A stretch of DNA of 64,000 bases from Paenibacillus azoreducens (GCF_021654775.1 NZ_AP025343.1:4493501-4557500), one strand, 5' to 3'. Shown: positions 8,882-18,557, counted from the first letter of the stretch. Notes: generated from the sequence alone by a model not told the origin. Numbers and translations: made by a program.

Positions 8882-9517
8882 GCTCTTTGGGTTTCACCAT
8901 CCGCTTTACATTTACGTATTCGTATGCGGAAGAGACCACGGTTGATTGTAGAAATCCCAAATCCACCCACAGCATTGATCTTGCGAAGCAGATGATCTTC
9001 CGGCACAAGCTGATATAGCTCCGCATGGAATGATGCCGTTAGTTGTCTGTATCGTGCTTCAGCAAAACTCGATATCCTCGAGTATTGAAGCCGAAGTGAA
9101 ATTGTTGCGTTTGTGCATCCTTTTCAGGCGTTTTGTGGTGTGGGAAGCAGAATTGTTGCGAAAGTGCATCCTTTTGACCATGAATGACCTAATTGCGCTC
9201 AGAAAAAGGAAAAAGATTGCACTTTCGCAAGCTTTTTATCTAAAACAAGCCGGTGTGTCGTAAATAGATGTACTTTTGCATCAATTTCGTACCGGCGGGC
9301 TTTTTATTCCCCTCTCCACTGTCATGATTGATGATCCGATCGCCTCTGAATGCACACTTGTTTTTCACCGATGGACAAATAGCCCTTTTTTGAACTCTTT
9401 GTGACATAGGACTAGCAGTCCCTATCTTTTAACCGTATAATGGTAGCGGGTCCGATAAAATAAAGCGTTCTCATCTGACTCTTATTTCCAGTTCACTAAA
9501 CTCGGAGGAATGTATCC
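8882..9517. other. Long intergenic region with a four-unit repeat array
   Basis: No convincing gene. The only notable content is the array at 9101-9290, and the aspA promoter region with a TATAAT at 9436-9441 and a small perfect inverted repeat GGACT-AGC-AGTCC just upstream (9409-9421), which could be an operator. Confidence 0.5.
9101..9290. repeat. Four-unit intergenic array, two forward and two inverted units
   Basis: Forward units with the core TTGCG(A/T)(A/T)(A/T)GTGCATCCTTTT start at 9105 and 9156. Inverted, partly diverged units start (on the minus strand) at 9230 and 9281. The spacing within each pair is 51 bp, so the whole is mirror-symmetric. It does not encode a protein that I recognise. 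Confidence 0.75.
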
Positions 9518-10927
9518 ATGAGATTAGAAAAAGACTTTCTCGGCACCAAAGAAGTACCTGATGAAGCGTATTACGGGATTCAAACCATGCGAGCGGCGGA
9601 AAACTTCCCGATTACCGGCCAAAGAATTCATCCGGAACTGATCCGGGCGATGGCTATGGTTAAAAAAGGAGCCGCAATCGCGAATATGGAGATTAAACGG
9701 CTGCTCCCTGCCAAAGGAAATGCCATCGTGCAGGCTGCCGATGAAATCATAGGCGGCAAATGGTTCGATCAATTTATCGTTGATCCTATTCAGGGCGGAG
9801 CTGGCACGTCTATTAATATGAACACCAATGAGGTCATTGCGAACCGTGCGCTGGAGTTGATTGGCAAAGAAAAAGGCAGCTATGCCGACATCAGCCCGAA
9901 TAATCACGTCAATATGGCTCAATCGACAAACGATTCATTCCCGACGGCGGTCCATATCGCCACACTGACCATGATCGACAAGCTGCTTGCAACCATGAGC
10001 GGGTTGCGGCAAGCATTTCATAATAAAGCCAACGAATTTGATTCGGTAATCAAAATGGGACGCACCCACCTTCAGGATGCGGTTCCGATCCGTCTGGGAC
10101 AAGAATTCCAGGCTTATGCGCGCGTGCTTGAAAGAGATATCGAGCGCCTGGGCGCGACGAAAAAAAATCTTTTGCATATCAACATGGGTGCGACGGCCGT
10201 CGGTACAGGCCTCAATGCGGATATCCGCTATATCGAGCATGTCGCCGAGGTGCTGGCTGAACTGAGCGGATTCCCGATCAAACCGGCAGAACATCTGGTA
10301 GATGCCACGCAAAACACGGATGCCTACACCGAAGTATCCGCCGCGCTCAAAATTTGCATGATGAACATGTCCAAAGTCGCCAACGACATCCGCTTGATGG
10401 CTTCGGGTCCGAGAGCAGGCCTCGGAGAACTGCTGCTGCCTTCCAGACAGCCGGGCTCTTCCATCATGCCGGGCAAAGTCAATCCGGTTATGTGCGAGGT
10501 CATTAACCAAATCGCATTCCAGGTTATCGGTAATGACCACACCATTTGCCTTGCTTCCGAAGCCGGGCAATTAGAACTGAACGTAATGGAACCGGTTCTT
10601 GTATACAATCTGCTGCAATCTCTCGAAATTATGAATAACGGTTTTCGTGTATTCCGCGAGCATTGCATAGAGGGCATTCAGGCTAATGTTGAGCGCTGCC
10701 GCGAATACGTAGAAAACAGCGTCGGCATCATTACGGCACTGAATCCGCATCTGGGTTATGAAGTGGTGTCGCGGATCGCCCGCGAAGCGATCACGACAGG
10801 CAAACCTGTCCGGGAATTATGCCTTCTCTATAATGTATTAACGGAAGAAGAACTCAACGTTATTCTTGACCCGTATCAAATGACCAACCCGGGAATCGCC
10901 GGCGAGGAATTGCTGAATAAAGAATAA
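9518..10927 (+). CDS. aspA: Aspartate ammonia-lyase (aspartase)
   Basis: A 469-residue fumarase/aspartase-superfamily enzyme deaminating L-aspartate to fumarate in the cytosol. The superfamily signature GSSIMPGKVNPV is present near residue 317, and the flexible loop serine lies within it. The segments GRTHLQDAVPIRLGQEF and NNHVNMAQSTNDSFPT support aspartase over argininosuccinate lyase; fumarase C is the nearest alternative. AGGAGG-like ribosome site (CTCGGAGGAATGT) precedes the ATG. No asparaginase gene is adjacent, unlike ansAB. Confidence 0.9.
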   Translation: MRLEKDFLGTKEVPDEAYYGIQTMRAAENFPITGQRIHPELIRAMAMVKKGAAIANMEIKRLLPAKGNAIVQAADEIIGGKWFDQFIVDPIQGGAGTSINMNTNEVIANRALELIGKEKGSYADISPNNHVNMAQSTNDSFPTAVHIATLTMIDKLLATMSGLRQAFHNKANEFDSVIKMGRTHLQDAVPIRLGQEFQAYARVLERDIERLGATKKNLLHINMGATAVGTGLNADIRYIEHVAEVLAELSGFPIKPAEHLVDATQNTDAYTEVSAALKICMMNMSKVANDIRLMASGPRAGLGELLLPSRQPGSSIMPGKVNPVMCEVINQIAFQVIGNDHTICLASEAGQLELNVMEPVLVYNLLQSLEIMNNGFRVFREHCIEGIQANVERCREYVENSVGIITALNPHLGYEVVSRIAREAITTGKPVRELCLLYNVLTEEELNVILDPYQMTNPGIAGEELLNKE

Positions 10928-10939
10928 GCCCGCAATTTC

Positions 10940-10976
10940 GGACAGCGCTGTGTGCAAACAGTGCTGTCTTTTTTTT
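10940..10976 (+). terminator. Terminator of aspA
   Basis: The stem GACAGC-CTGT / ACAG-GCTGTC is followed by eight T. Confidence 0.88.
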
Positions 10977-11000
10977 GAGATATCAGAAGTATAAACTTCC

Positions 11001-11126
11001 GGGACTTCCGCAAAGTAATCGGAATAAGCTTCAAAGGCCACACATCTCTCAGTACTTTTGCTCCGCAAAAGCGCCCCTCTTCGAGTGGCGTCGGACTTCT
11101 TTCCGATACTCTTTGCGGGGTTATTT
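11001..11126 (-). repeat. Dispersed repeat copy, inverted, with one internal module
   Basis: Read on the minus strand: CCCCGCAAAG, then one ~63-bp module (AGTATCGGAAAGAAGT … GCTTTTGCGGAGCAAAAGTACTGAG), then TGTGGCCTTTGAAGCTTATT and the CTTTGCGG end. Lies between aspA and the ger operon; 11127-11350 shows nothing further. Confidence 0.85.
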
Positions 11127-11353
11127 TATCTTGACTTTCCGCTTGTTTTGTTGCACTTGTTTTTTCGGTTTAGATTTATGGCTAGGTACGGGTGAATGTA
11201 TGCTTATCACAAGCGTGGCAAAGTTCTAGTAGTGTTTTTCTATTGTGAATTTTTCATATAATGAAATTATTATATCAGGTTTGTGAAATTGCTTTTTTTG
11301 ATCTCAGATATTCGATTTTATAAATTGGAAAGGACATCCTGTATATATCACTG

Positions 11354-11387
11354 GCATATTTTAGGCATCGTTCAGCCAAAATACAAT
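11354..11387 (+). promoter_or_regulatory. Possible forespore (SigG-type) promoter of the ger operon
   Basis: GCATATT at 11354-11360, 17 bases, then AAATACAATA at 11378-11387. The pattern resembles SigG elements, which drive gerA-type operons in the forespore. Inference from a weak consensus. Confidence 0.35.
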
Positions 11388-11429
11388 AATGCCAATCATT
11401 ACTGACCAGAGAGTGGAGCGGATCCTAAA

Positions 11430-12521
11430 ATGACAAAATCGGCCTCTGTAAATATGTTTCAAATATGTATGGTGTTGATGCTGATGAACGGACTGACAAG
11501 TCATGTCATGATTAACCCGTTGCTGCTTGACGCCGCTGGCCGCGACTCATGGCTGTCCGTCATTTTCACAACGATTCCGTTTATTCCCTGGATGCTTATG
11601 CTTGCCTTTTTCATAAGAAAAACCGGACAAGGAAAGTTCCAGGAAGAGCTCGCGGCAAGAACAAGTCCGGTAATATCATGGATTTTGGTTGCGCCCCTGC
11701 TGGTTTATTTGTACCTGATTGGCGGAATAACGCTTTTCCATACATCCAACTGGACGATCAGCAACTATTTGCCTGCCACCCCCAAAATCGTTCTCATTGG
11801 AACCTTGGCCTTCCTATGCTATTACATGGCCAAGCTTGGACTCAGATCCATCGCAATCGGTGCGGGTATCCTGCTTCCCATCGTCATTGCACTGGGTTTT
11901 TTCGTCGCCATCGCCAACACGCCGCAAAAAAATTTCAATTTGCTGACTCCGATCCTCGAAAACGGAATAATCCCCCCGCTGCATGGAATGATATATGTTG
12001 GCGGAGGATTTGTGGAAATTATCGTCATTTTGGCTTTACAGCACCAAATTAAAACCAAAGTGAAACCTTGGCATCTGGTCGTCTTCGGCTTGATTATCGC
12101 CTATATCACACTAGGGCCTATCGTTGGCGCAATTTCGGAATTTGGTCCGCAGGAAGCCGCAAAACAAGCGGAATCGCCATATGAACAGTGGAGGCTTGTC
12201 AAAATCGGCGAATATATAGAACATGTTGATTTCCTTTCCGTATATCAATGGCTCGCCGGAGCTACCATGCGGATCGCACTTTCACAATATTTGCTTGCCG
12301 ACATTCTACCCTTCAAAAGCAAGGTGATGGCGCATCGATTTATTTTGGCCATATCGTTCAGCTATGTCATGATTTCCATGTTTCCGATCACTCAAAACAC
12401 CTTTTACCAAACTTTGTACTTCTATTACTTTCCGATCACTCTAGGAACATTTTTATTGTTTTCCTTGATATGGACCGGCGTGATATTCCTGCCGAAAAAG
12501 AAAAAGGAGGAAGCCTCATGA
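11430..12521 (+). CDS. Germinant receptor B subunit (GerAB/GerKB-type permease)
   Basis: A 363-residue spore germination protein of the APC superfamily with about ten transmembrane segments. It sits in the inner spore membrane and forms part of the receptor that senses nutrients. Its stop overlaps the start of the A subunit gene (ATGA), so translation is probably coupled. Gene order here is B-A-C rather than the usual A-B-C or A-C-B. Confidence 0.9.
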   Translation: MTKSASVNMFQICMVLMLMNGLTSHVMINPLLLDAAGRDSWLSVIFTTIPFIPWMLMLAFFIRKTGQGKFQEELAARTSPVISWILVAPLLVYLYLIGGITLFHTSNWTISNYLPATPKIVLIGTLAFLCYYMAKLGLRSIAIGAGILLPIVIALGFFVAIANTPQKNFNLLTPILENGIIPPLHGMIYVGGGFVEIIVILALQHQIKTKVKPWHLVVFGLIIAYITLGPIVGAISEFGPQEAAKQAESPYEQWRLVKIGEYIEHVDFLSVYQWLAGATMRIALSQYLLADILPFKSKVMAHRFILAISFSYVMISMFPITQNTFYQTLYFYYFPITLGTFLLFSLIWTGVIFLPKKKKEEAS

Positions 12522-14005
12522 CCTCTTCAGCCCCAAAGAGTGAAAATACGGTATGGACCCTAAAAAAAATGAAAGATTTGTTTGCCCAAAGTGTAGATGT
12601 CGTCATCAACTCCTACCGGTTGGACAAGGAGGCTGCCGCGTCAGAAGTGATTCTGGCATATGCCAGCGGATTGGCCGATTCATCGCAAATCAGTCTCGTG
12701 GTGCTCCCTGAGCTTAAGAAACTGTTTCAGGAAACCGGTTTGAATATAACGCAGGACAACGAGATCTGCGGCATCCTGCCGCTCGTTGAACTACAGGAGC
12801 CAGTATCTGCACAGGAAATTGAAGATATGGTTTTTATGGGGGGACTGGTGCTGCTAATCCCTCTAACCAATAAGCTGTTTTTCATGGATATCGGAAGTGC
12901 TCCGAAACGTTCACCTGAAGAGTCGACGGTTGAAATATCGATAAAAGGTCCCAAAGACGGTTTTACGGAGGATTTAATTACGAACGTGGCTTTGATCCGG
13001 AAACGGATCCGCAGCAATTCCCTTTGCTGCGAACAGCTTATACTCGGACGACGAACCAGAACAAGAGTCGCTCTGATGTATTTTAATGATATCATTTCTC
13101 CCAAAATACTGCAGGAAGTCAAAAAGCGCCTGAACAATATCGATGTTGACGGCCTTTATACAATCAATCAGTTAGAGGAGATGCTGTCGGATTCGAAGTA
13201 CTCTTTGCTCCCGCTGGTTGATTTTACGGGCCGTCCCGATTACGCCGTGGCCTGCCTGCTGAACGGACGTTTTATTATCGTCGTGGACGGCAACCCGATG
13301 GTATTGATTGGTCCGGGTGCATTGTCATTGCTGATGAAATCCCCTGAAGACGTCCATTTCAACTATATTTATATTTCTTTTGTCAGAATCATCCGCGGCA
13401 TTAGCTTGCTCATATCGACTATATTGCCTTCGTTCTGGGTAGCGCTGGTTGCCTTCCATCAGGATCAAATTCCTTTCCGGCTCATGGCGACCATTTCCGT
13501 CACCCGGCTAGGTCTGCCTTTATCTGCCCAAATGGAGCTTTTTCTGCTGCTCATCCTGCTTGAAATCTTCCGGGAGGCGGGGATCAGGCTTCCAAGCTCC
13601 ATCGGTCAAACATTAACGGTCATCGGGGGACTTATTATCGGCGATGCGGCCATTCGCGCCGGACTCGTCTCTCCTTCCTCCGTCGTTGTCGGAGCAATCA
13701 CCGCCGTGGCCGGAGCTACGCTGGTAAACCAAACTTTAAGCTCCGTCATAAGCGTGGTCCGGTTGGCCCTATTTTTCTTGTCCTCCGTCCTCGGCATGTA
13801 CGGCATGATCCTGGGGATTATTCTGCTGTTGATCTATATGTCAAAACTGCGGACCTTTGGAGTTCCATATCTCTCCCCCCTGTCACCTCTTGTGGCCAAA
13901 GATATTCTGAAATCCATCATGCGCGCTCCCTGGAAGCTGCTGCGCAAAAAACCGTCGGTACTGAGTACCGTTGATTCGGATCATCAAGGGGAGAATCCAA
14001 TATGA
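12518..14005 (+). CDS. Germinant receptor A subunit (GerAA family)
   Basis: A 495-residue GerA-family protein: a soluble N-terminal half, then several transmembrane helices from about residue 285, and a hydrophilic C-terminus. Family segments include the FTGRPDYAVACLLNGRFIIVVDGNP region and PEDVHFNYIYISFVRIIRG. The start at 12518 follows AAGGAGG (12505-12510) and overlaps the B gene by four bases; longer in-frame upstream codons lie inside the B gene and are rejected. It overlaps the C gene by ATGA as well. Confidence 0.92.
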   Translation: MTSSAPKSENTVWTLKKMKDLFAQSVDVVINSYRLDKEAAASEVILAYASGLADSSQISLVVLPELKKLFQETGLNITQDNEICGILPLVELQEPVSAQEIEDMVFMGGLVLLIPLTNKLFFMDIGSAPKRSPEESTVEISIKGPKDGFTEDLITNVALIRKRIRSNSLCCEQLILGRRTRTRVALMYFNDIISPKILQEVKKRLNNIDVDGLYTINQLEEMLSDSKYSLLPLVDFTGRPDYAVACLLNGRFIIVVDGNPMVLIGPGALSLLMKSPEDVHFNYIYISFVRIIRGISLLISTILPSFWVALVAFHQDQIPFRLMATISVTRLGLPLSAQMELFLLLILLEIFREAGIRLPSSIGQTLTVIGGLIIGDAAIRAGLVSPSSVVVGAITAVAGATLVNQTLSSVISVVRLALFFLSSVLGMYGMILGIILLLIYMSKLRTFGVPYLSPLSPLVAKDILKSIMRAPWKLLRKKPSVLSTVDSDHQGENPI

Positions 14006-15147
14006 GAAAAATGGGGCAAATCGGCATATGCCTTATCGTCTTGCTGTTCATCCCCGGCTGTTGGAACTCCAAGGATATTCAAAATTTGGCTTATGTCACG
14101 GCATTAGGCATTGATTTTGAGGATGGAAAATACAAAAGTTATGTTCAAATCTTGAATTTTTCAAACATTGCAAAAAATGAAACCAGCTCCTTATCAAAAC
14201 CGATTCCTATATGGTTAGGGACCGGTGAAGGAAGAACCTTGGCCGAATCAATGATGACCTTGTATTCCACTTCACAGCTCAGAGTATTTTGGGGCCATCT
14301 GAAATCGGTTATCTTGTCCGAAAAAGCCATGAAGCATGGGATGATGGAAATCTATGATATGCTCAATCGTTATCGTGAAGTAAGATACAACATACTGATG
14401 TACGGTACCGACCGACCCATCCATGAAATCATGATACAAAAGTCAATCTTGAATCTTTCGCCGCTGGATACCGTTATGAATACCCCCTTTGAGCTTTATG
14501 CGGAAAGATCGTTTATCCTGCCTGAATATGGATTCAAGATCATCGCGCAAATCAACGAGCCCAGCGGTTTGGCTATGATCCCCTGCCTTACGATTGACGA
14601 AGACGACTGGTACGAGGATAAAAACAAGCGTCCGATGTTCCGGATCAACGGAGCCTATTTTTTTCAAAACAAGGAATTTCGGGGACATCTGACGGAAGAT
14701 GAGCTTAAGGGTACGCGCTGGGTTCAACGGGAGCTTGTGCGGTCTCCCATCAATATACCGGCTTCAGGACAGCCCGCTGCCACATTGGTCCTTGAGAAAC
14801 CCCATTTGTATATCAAACCCGTCCTCGAAAAAGATAAAGCCCGCTTCCATCTTCAAGTATCCGTAGATGCTTATATCGATGAGCTTGCCAAAGATATACC
14901 TCATAAAAAGATGGAACAAATGGCCGGTGAAGTCCTCAAAGATGAAATCCGGATGAGCTATAACAAAGGTCTTCAGCGCAAAGCGGATGTATTTATGCTC
15001 GATGAACAGCTGTATCGCAAGTATCCAAAAAAATGGCATCAATTACATCGATTGAAGCCATTTATTCTGGATGAAGACTCCTTAAAATCCATAAAGATCC
15101 GAGTCAGCATCGAAAGCTCGGGAAAATACAAGGAACGTGTGAAATAA
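14002..15147 (+). CDS. Germinant receptor C subunit, Ger(x)C lipoprotein
   Basis: A 381-residue lipoprotein. The signal peptide ends in the lipobox FIPGC, giving lipidated C20, and the mature start CWNSKDIQNLAYVTALGIDFE is the typical Ger(x)C opening. It would be anchored on the outer face of the inner spore membrane, completing the receptor with the two upstream proteins. The start overlaps the A subunit stop (ATGA). Confidence 0.93.
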   Translation: MRKMGQIGICLIVLLFIPGCWNSKDIQNLAYVTALGIDFEDGKYKSYVQILNFSNIAKNETSSLSKPIPIWLGTGEGRTLAESMMTLYSTSQLRVFWGHLKSVILSEKAMKHGMMEIYDMLNRYREVRYNILMYGTDRPIHEIMIQKSILNLSPLDTVMNTPFELYAERSFILPEYGFKIIAQINEPSGLAMIPCLTIDEDDWYEDKNKRPMFRINGAYFFQNKEFRGHLTEDELKGTRWVQRELVRSPINIPASGQPAATLVLEKPHLYIKPVLEKDKARFHLQVSVDAYIDELAKDIPHKKMEQMAGEVLKDEIRMSYNKGLQRKADVFMLDEQLYRKYPKKWHQLHRLKPFILDEDSLKSIKIRVSIESSGKYKERVK

Positions 15148-15153
15148 TCTACG

Positions 15154-15208
15154 CCCCACAAAGTGAAGCCTGCTTCGATGCTTATTTCAAATACTTTGCG
15201 GGGACCCC
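15154..15208 (+). repeat. Dispersed repeat copy, short subtype, no internal module
   Basis: CCCCACAAAGTGAAGCC…GCTTCGATGCTTATTTC…CTTTGCGGGGACCCC. With the copy at 30957-31018 this forms a second subtype lacking the ACGTGTAGCC segment. Confidence 0.85.
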
Positions 15209-15220
15209 AAAATCTAAAAA

Positions 15221-15252
15221 CAAAACAGGAGCCGGAAAGGCTCCTGTCTTAA
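15221..15252. terminator. Terminator between gerC and map
   Basis: The perfect stem ACAGGAGCC / GGCTCCTGT with a 5-base loop is flanked by A-rich and TTAA sequence and serves the convergent genes. Confidence 0.7.
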
Positions 15253-15264
15253 CACTAATGCTCA

Positions 15265-16011
15265 TTATTGTGCCGTCAAAATTTCCGGGCCATCGGCCGT
15301 AATCGCGAGGGTATGCTCATATTGGGCAGACAAGCCGCCATCCATGGTTCTTGCGGTCCAACCGTCGCTGTCCATTTTACTGCGGTAAGTTCCCGTGTTC
15401 AGCATCGGTTCGATCGTAATCACCATGCCTTCTTTCAAGCGCGGGCCGACATTAGGCGGACCATAATGGGGAACCTGCGGCTCTTCATGCATATCTTTGC
15501 CGATACCGTGTCCGATAAATTCGCGCACGACCGAGAACCCTTCCGATTCCGCATATACCTGAATGGCATGCGAGATATCCCCGATTCGATTGCCGATCAC
15601 AGCCTTTTCGATACCTTTGTATAGAGATTCTTTCGTCACATCCAGCAAACGCTGTGCTTGTTCGGAAACATTGCCGACCGTATAGGACCAGGCGGAATCG
15701 GCAAGCCAGCCGTTTAAATTCACGACCATGTCCACGGTGACGATATCTCCGTCCTTCAGAGCGTATTTTCCCGGAAATCCATGGCAAATAACATCATTAA
15801 CGGATGTGCAGGTAGCATACGGGAATCCGTTGTATCCTTTCTGCTCCGGCGTGGCGCCTGCCTTGCGGATAAATTTCTCGGCGAAACGGTCGATTTCTAT
15901 TGTGGTGATTCCCGGCTCGATCAGCTTTTTGATTTCCCGGTGGCATGCTGCAAGTATGGCACCGGCTTCTTTCATCTGTGCGATTTGCGATTTTGTCTTA
16001 ATGGTAATCAT
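15265..16011 (-). CDS. map: Methionine aminopeptidase, type I
   Basis: A 248-residue MetAP removing initiator Met. Pita-bread fold ligands are visible: D in GDIVTVDMV, D in GWLADSAWSY, H in EFIGHGIGKDMHEEP, E in ITIEPML and E in QYEHTLAI. There is no zinc-finger extension, as expected of bacterial type Ia. Not in a ribosomal-protein operon, so it may be a second copy; several Bacillales carry two. Confidence 0.93.
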   Translation of the reverse strand: MITIKTKSQIAQMKEAGAILAACHREIKKLIEPGITTIEIDRFAEKFIRKAGATPEQKGYNGFPYATCTSVNDVICHGFPGKYALKDGDIVTVDMVVNLNGWLADSAWSYTVGNVSEQAQRLLDVTKESLYKGIEKAVIGNRIGDISHAIQVYAESEGFSVVREFIGHGIGKDMHEEPQVPHYGPPNVGPRLKEGMVITIEPMLNTGTYRSKMDSDGWTARTMDGGLSAQYEHTLAITADGPEILTAQ

Positions 16012-16057
16012 TTAATCCCTCATTCCTGTCTGATCTCTCTATTATACCCCGATATCC

Positions 16058-16083
16058 GGAAAAAGTCCTGATCCGATCAGGAC
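16058..16083 (-). terminator. Terminator of the YhgE-like gene
   Basis: On the minus strand GTCCTGATC-GATCAGGAC is a near-perfect hairpin followed by TTTTT. Confidence 0.8.
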
Positions 16084-16100
16084 CAGGACTGTATTTCTTT

Positions 16101-18377
16101 TTAGACTGCTTCCGCTTCCAGCGGCTGCTGATCCGTCGGCTGCTGCTTATGACGGCCCCGCCATAGGAAGTAAATAAGCGTAAATGCCAGGAAAATCAGG
16201 GCGTCGATTCCGAGAATTCCGGCTTGCTTCCACATCAAATCAAAATTCCCGCTTGAAATAACCGCTTTGTATCCAAGCACGCTATGCGACATCGGTAGCC
16301 ATGGATTGAGCGGCTTCAGCCAATCCGGAATCAGTTCCAGCGGGAAGGTGCCCGCACTTGTCGTCAGCTGCAAAATCAGCAGTATGATAATGAGGAACCG
16401 TCCCGGCATATCAAACCAGGTTACGACAGCCTGCACGATAAACATAAACGCCAAGCTTGTGACGAAGGTGAAGAGGAAAAACAATGGAACGCTCCGAACC
16501 TGAAGTCCAAGCCCGTACAATATGATCGTTGCGGCTACTACCGATTGGAACAAGCTCATTCCCGTAAAAGAAAGGGAACGGCTGACGAAACGGCTGAAGC
16601 CGGATGCGTCCGCTACCGCCGATCCTTTGAGTGAGATGACAAGCGTCGATATGAGCGCGCCTACGAACAAGCCCAAAGACATGAAATACGGCGTCAGTCC
16701 CGTACCATAGTTCGGAACTTTGCGGGATTCATTCTCTTTGGAATCCACCGGCTTGGCAAACATATCCACCAAAGCATCGGTCTTTTTCAGTTCGGAAGTT
16801 TTATCCGAAGCATCATTAAGCTTCGTTGCAAGTTCCTTGGAACCGTCATCCAGTTTCTTGATTCCTTCGGTAAGATCTCCTGCGCCATCATTCAATTTCT
16901 TCGATCCGTCCGCAAGTGTATTCAAACCGCCCGTCAGCTTGCTGACCCCGCCCTTCAAATCGGTAGTGCCTGCCAAAAGCTGCTGCGTTCCGGTTACAAG
17001 CGCTTTGCTGCCCCCGTCAGCTTCGTTTAGCTTCTGAGTGAACGTCGTCAGACCTGCAGTCAATTCAGTCTGGCCTTTATTCAGCGCAGCTGCGCCTTGG
17101 ACCAGCTGCTGCTGTCCTTGAACCATCTGGCCGCTGCCTTCCAGCAGCTGCTTCTGCCCGCTGTGAAGATCGGTTGCTCCGCCTAGCAGTTGCTTCTGAG
17201 CGGTGTGCAAGGATTCCGCTCCCTCGGAGAGCTGCTGCTGTCCGGCCGCTACTTTGGCGCTGCCTTCAGCGACAGCCTGGCTTGCTGCCAGCAGCTTCTG
17301 AAATTGCGGGTTCTGCGCAAGCTCAGGGCTGGATGAAGCGAGCTGCTGAAGTCCGGCCGCCAAGCTTTTCGCGCCTTCCGACACTTGATTGGTTCCGTCC
17401 AGGGAAGACTTCAAACCGGAAGCCAAATTCGCGCTGCCTTGTTCAGCGGACTTCAGCCCTGTTTCGAGCTTGCCTGCGCCTGCTTCAGAACTTTGGATGC
17501 CGGCATTCAATTTTTTGGCGCCGTCCAGTGAGCTTTCAAGCCCGGTTTGCAGCTGGTGTCCGCCCTGCTGTGCCTTGGCGGCACCGCCAAGCAGTTGGCT
17601 TCCTGCTGCTGAGAGCTGATCGAGGCCGCTGGCCAGCTTGCTGGTACCTTCATTCAGCTGGCCTGCGCCTTTGTTCAGAGCCATCGCGCCTTTAGCAAGC
17701 GGCTCCGTACCGTTCTTCGCTTCCAAGGTGCCGTCCGCTAGCTTCTTCAGGTTTGCCTTCAGCTTGTTTGCGCCCTTATCGAGATCACCGCTGCCGTCAT
17801 GAAGTTTCCCTGCGCCTTCACCCGCTTCCGCAAGTCCGTCCGAAACTTCCGTAAAATTGTCCAGCAGGTTTTCCGTATAAGATTCCGTTACTTTGGCGGA
17901 CACCTGGGCTTTAATATCTTTAACCGCCGTATTGCCGATCTGGGAAGCGATAAAATTGTAATCCCCGTTTGGTTCATACAAAATCGTTGCCGGCTGCGGA
18001 TGATCATCCATCAAGGTCGTTGCCTGACTGGAGAAATTTTCAGGGATCGTAATTTTCATGTAATAACGGTTTTCCTTGATTCCCTGCACTGCTTCCTTTT
18101 CACTGACAAATTTCCAGTCAAAATCTTTTTCTTTCTTGAGTTCATCCACCAAATCCGAACCGATGTGCAGTTCCTTGCCTTTAAACTCGGCACCGCTATC
18201 TTTATTGACCACAGCAACGGGCAGACGGTCCAGATGGCCATAAGGATCCCAAAAGGCTGCCAGATAAACACCGCTGTACATTATCGGAATGAACATAACG
18301 GCGATCACGGGGATCAGCACTTTCGGGTTTCTCAACGCTGCAGCTAAATCTTTGAAAAACACGGATAATGATTTCAT
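16101..18377 (-). CDS. YhgE/Pip-family membrane protein (ABC-2-like fold)
   Basis: A 758-residue protein: one N-terminal transmembrane segment (about 20-40), a large extracytoplasmic region, and about five C-terminal transmembrane helices (from about 570). Residues 180-545 are a long series of ~7-14-residue repeats of the type LxxGAxxLxxGxxxL, typical of YhgE/Pip coiled stalks. Relatives include the phage-infection protein Pip and the ESX-associated YueB; the molecular role of this copy is unknown. A TetR regulator gene lies just upstream on the same strand, 241 bp away. Confidence 0.88.
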   Translation of the reverse strand: MKSLSVFFKDLAAALRNPKVLIPVIAVMFIPIMYSGVYLAAFWDPYGHLDRLPVAVVNKDSGAEFKGKELHIGSDLVDELKKEKDFDWKFVSEKEAVQGIKENRYYMKITIPENFSSQATTLMDDHPQPATILYEPNGDYNFIASQIGNTAVKDIKAQVSAKVTESYTENLLDNFTEVSDGLAEAGEGAGKLHDGSGDLDKGANKLKANLKKLADGTLEAKNGTEPLAKGAMALNKGAGQLNEGTSKLASGLDQLSAAGSQLLGGAAKAQQGGHQLQTGLESSLDGAKKLNAGIQSSEAGAGKLETGLKSAEQGSANLASGLKSSLDGTNQVSEGAKSLAAGLQQLASSSPELAQNPQFQKLLAASQAVAEGSAKVAAGQQQLSEGAESLHTAQKQLLGGATDLHSGQKQLLEGSGQMVQGQQQLVQGAAALNKGQTELTAGLTTFTQKLNEADGGSKALVTGTQQLLAGTTDLKGGVSKLTGGLNTLADGSKKLNDGAGDLTEGIKKLDDGSKELATKLNDASDKTSELKKTDALVDMFAKPVDSKENESRKVPNYGTGLTPYFMSLGLFVGALISTLVISLKGSAVADASGFSRFVSRSLSFTGMSLFQSVVAATIILYGLGLQVRSVPLFFLFTFVTSLAFMFIVQAVVTWFDMPGRFLIIILLILQLTTSAGTFPLELIPDWLKPLNPWLPMSHSVLGYKAVISSGNFDLMWKQAGILGIDALIFLAFTLIYFLWRGRHKQQPTDQQPLEAEAV

Positions 18378-18506
18378 GTAAGTGGTAGTCCCCCTTCTCC
18401 AAGTAAAATATCGCCTTTGAATGTTTGACTGAATTCTTCATCCGGTCATACATGCGCAAACAAAATCAAGCTCCGTCAATGCAAGCTCGAAGCCGTTTCG
18501 CATGTA

Positions 18507-18557
18507 AGTATTTTGCAATAATCCGACTTATGGGTCGTCGGACTTTTGCAAAATACT
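18507..18557. repeat. Intergenic inverted repeat between tetR and yhgE
   Basis: Arms AGTATTTTGCAA and TTGCAAAATACT enclose a second stem TCCGAC / GTCGGA. It may attenuate or terminate between the regulator and the membrane-protein gene; there is no T-run. Confidence 0.6.

Noticed and set aside
9030..9263. 77-codon plus-strand frame over the 9.1-kb array
   Set aside because: It is formed by the repeat units themselves and has no ribosome site.
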